Shown piece by piece: positions 6,306 through 6,863 of a stretch of 6,863 nt of DNA; position 1 is the stretch's first letter, and every line of letters begins with the position of its first letter. This stretch comes from Bacteroidales bacterium GP2. GTDB lineage: Bacteria; Bacteroidota; Bacteroidia; Bacteroidales; Muribaculaceae. Both the position numbers and the translations under genes were made by a program. Location: NCBI GenBank assembly GCA_001701115.1, contig DAAJ01000007.1, forward strand, positions 249 to 7,111, in the 5' to 3' direction. Below the pieces are notes generated by a model, which worked only from the letters and a program-made list of their open reading frames with translations, was not told where the DNA came from and did not search any database.

Positions 6306-6793
6306 CAAACATTTCGATTATCGTTGCAATCGGTGCCGACAATGCAATTGGCGCCGCAGGAAACCTTGCCTTCCACATCAGTGCCGACCTGAAGCACTTC
6401 AAGGAAATAACAATGGGCAAACCGGTAATAATGGGCAGAAAAACGTTTGAATCCCTGCCGAATGGACCACTGCCAGGCAGAAAAAACATTGTAGTTTCAA
6501 GGAATCCGGAATACACATATCCTGGAGTGGAAACAGCAGAATCCCTACAGGATGCAATCGAACTTGCTTACGATGCAGACGAAGCCATGATTATCGGAGG
6601 TGCGGAAATTTACAGGCAGGCGCTTCCGCTCGCCAACAAACTGTACATAACACAGATTGATGCTACCCGCCCCGATGCCGACACTTTTTTCCCCGAAATA
6701 GATCCGACACAATGGAATGAAGAGACGGAATCATGGCAAACTGACCCAAAAACAGGATTGAAATACAGATTCATTTGTCTCTCTCGAAAATAA
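6302..6793 (+). CDS. folA: Dihydrofolate reductase
   Basis: Reduces dihydrofolate to tetrahydrofolate with NADPH, recycling the product of ThyA. The 163 residues match the usual bacterial length (E. coli 159). Visible are the N-terminal strand ISIIVAIG, the DNAIG loop start (13-17), catalytic Asp29 in SADL, KPVIMGRKTFESL (40-52) with the NADPH-binding GRKT, LPGRKNIVVS (57-66), and the IIGGAEIY block (97-104). The segment equivalent to the Met20 loop reads NLAFHIS: Leu, Ala and Phe replace the E. coli Met20, Pro21 and Trp22 (see findings). The start overlaps the thyA stop as ATGA, with AAAGGA 11 nt upstream (6285-6290) as a possible weak ribosome binding site. thyA-folA pairing is common in bacteria. 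The stop lies inside the promoter region of the next tRNA gene. Confidence 0.97.
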   Translation: MTNISIIVAIGADNAIGAAGNLAFHISADLKHFKEITMGKPVIMGRKTFESLPNGPLPGRKNIVVSRNPEYTYPGVETAESLQDAIELAYDADEAMIIGGAEIYRQALPLANKLYITQIDATRPDADTFFPEIDPTQWNEETESWQTDPKTGLKYRFICLSRK

Positions 6794-6805
6794 CTCCTAC
6801 CTTTG
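6774..6805 (+). promoter_or_regulatory. Consensus Bacteroidota promoter for the tRNA gene
   Basis: The -33 element TTTG (6774-6777) and the -7 element TACCTTTG (6798-6805) are separated by 20 bp, matching the TTTG / TAnnTTTG consensus of Bacteroidota primary sigma factors. The -33 element lies within the last codons of folA. Transcription should begin near 6810-6812, giving a 5' leader of about 25 nt before the tRNA. Confidence 0.85.
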
Positions 6806-6836
6806 TGGTCAGTTTGGAATTTACACGCCAAAGACT

Positions 6837-6863
6837 GCCTCTGTAGTTCAACGGATAGAATAG
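6837..6863 (+). tRNA. tRNA gene, 5' part only (probably tRNA-Arg)
   Basis: The last 27 nt fit the 5' end of a tRNA: a 7-nt acceptor strand GCCTCTG, then TA at positions 8-9. A 4-bp D stem follows (GTTC with GAAT, including one G-T pair) around an 8-nt loop containing GG, and the window ends at the start of the anticodon stem. The anticodon is outside the window. The D-arm text resembles Bacteroidota tRNA-Arg (possibly CCU anticodon) as I remember it, so the isotype is tentative. The strong promoter just upstream supports a real gene. Confidence 0.8.

Noticed and set aside
1..6863. Mobile element, CRISPR array or defence island
   Set aside because: No transposase, integrase, direct-repeat array or defence domain is visible in any frame; the whole window is explained by metabolic genes and one tRNA.

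Overview
The window looks like chromosomal DNA of a Bacteroidales bacterium. The evidence is a promoter of the Bacteroidota type (TTTG, 20 bp, TAnnTTTG) near the right end, a second TAnnTTTG box at 4531-4538, weak or absent Shine-Dalgarno sequences before most genes, and a gene set that matches the Bacteroides L-fucose operon. A Muribaculaceae-like gut commensal is plausible, but I cannot place it to family from sequence alone. All genes lie on the + strand and are tightly packed. No stretch over 300 bases lacks a gene.

Left part (1-4521): an L-fucose utilisation operon. It holds the C-terminal two thirds of L-fucose isomerase (fucI), L-fuculose-1-phosphate aldolase (fucA), a sugar kinase of the rhamnulokinase family acting as fuculokinase (fucK), and the fucose/H+ symporter (fucP). 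Together they import L-fucose, isomerise it to L-fuculose, phosphorylate it and split it to dihydroxyacetone phosphate and L-lactaldehyde. fucA and fucK overlap by ATGA. No regulator or lactaldehyde reductase is visible; the regulator could lie upstream of the window.

Middle (4522-5527): a short intergenic region holds a TAnnTTTG box and a long inverted repeat that overlaps both this box and the likely ribosome binding site. It precedes a NapH-like membrane protein with two [4Fe-4S] ferredoxin motifs and two CxxxCP motifs.

Right part (5511-6793): thyA (thymidylate synthase) and folA (dihydrofolate reductase). thyA starts inside the end of the iron-sulfur gene (17 nt overlap) and overlaps folA by ATGA, so the three are probably co-transcribed. 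ThyA makes dTMP and releases dihydrofolate, which FolA reduces back to tetrahydrofolate.

Right edge (6774-6863): a consensus Bacteroidota promoter starting within the folA tail drives a tRNA gene cut by the window end, probably tRNA-Arg.

I found no mobile element, CRISPR array or defence system, and no wholly new system. The points most worth a second look are the inverted repeat at 4533-4575, the His-to-Gln change at a metal-ligand position in FucA, the codon-use break inside fucI, and the iron-sulfur gene joined to thyA-folA.
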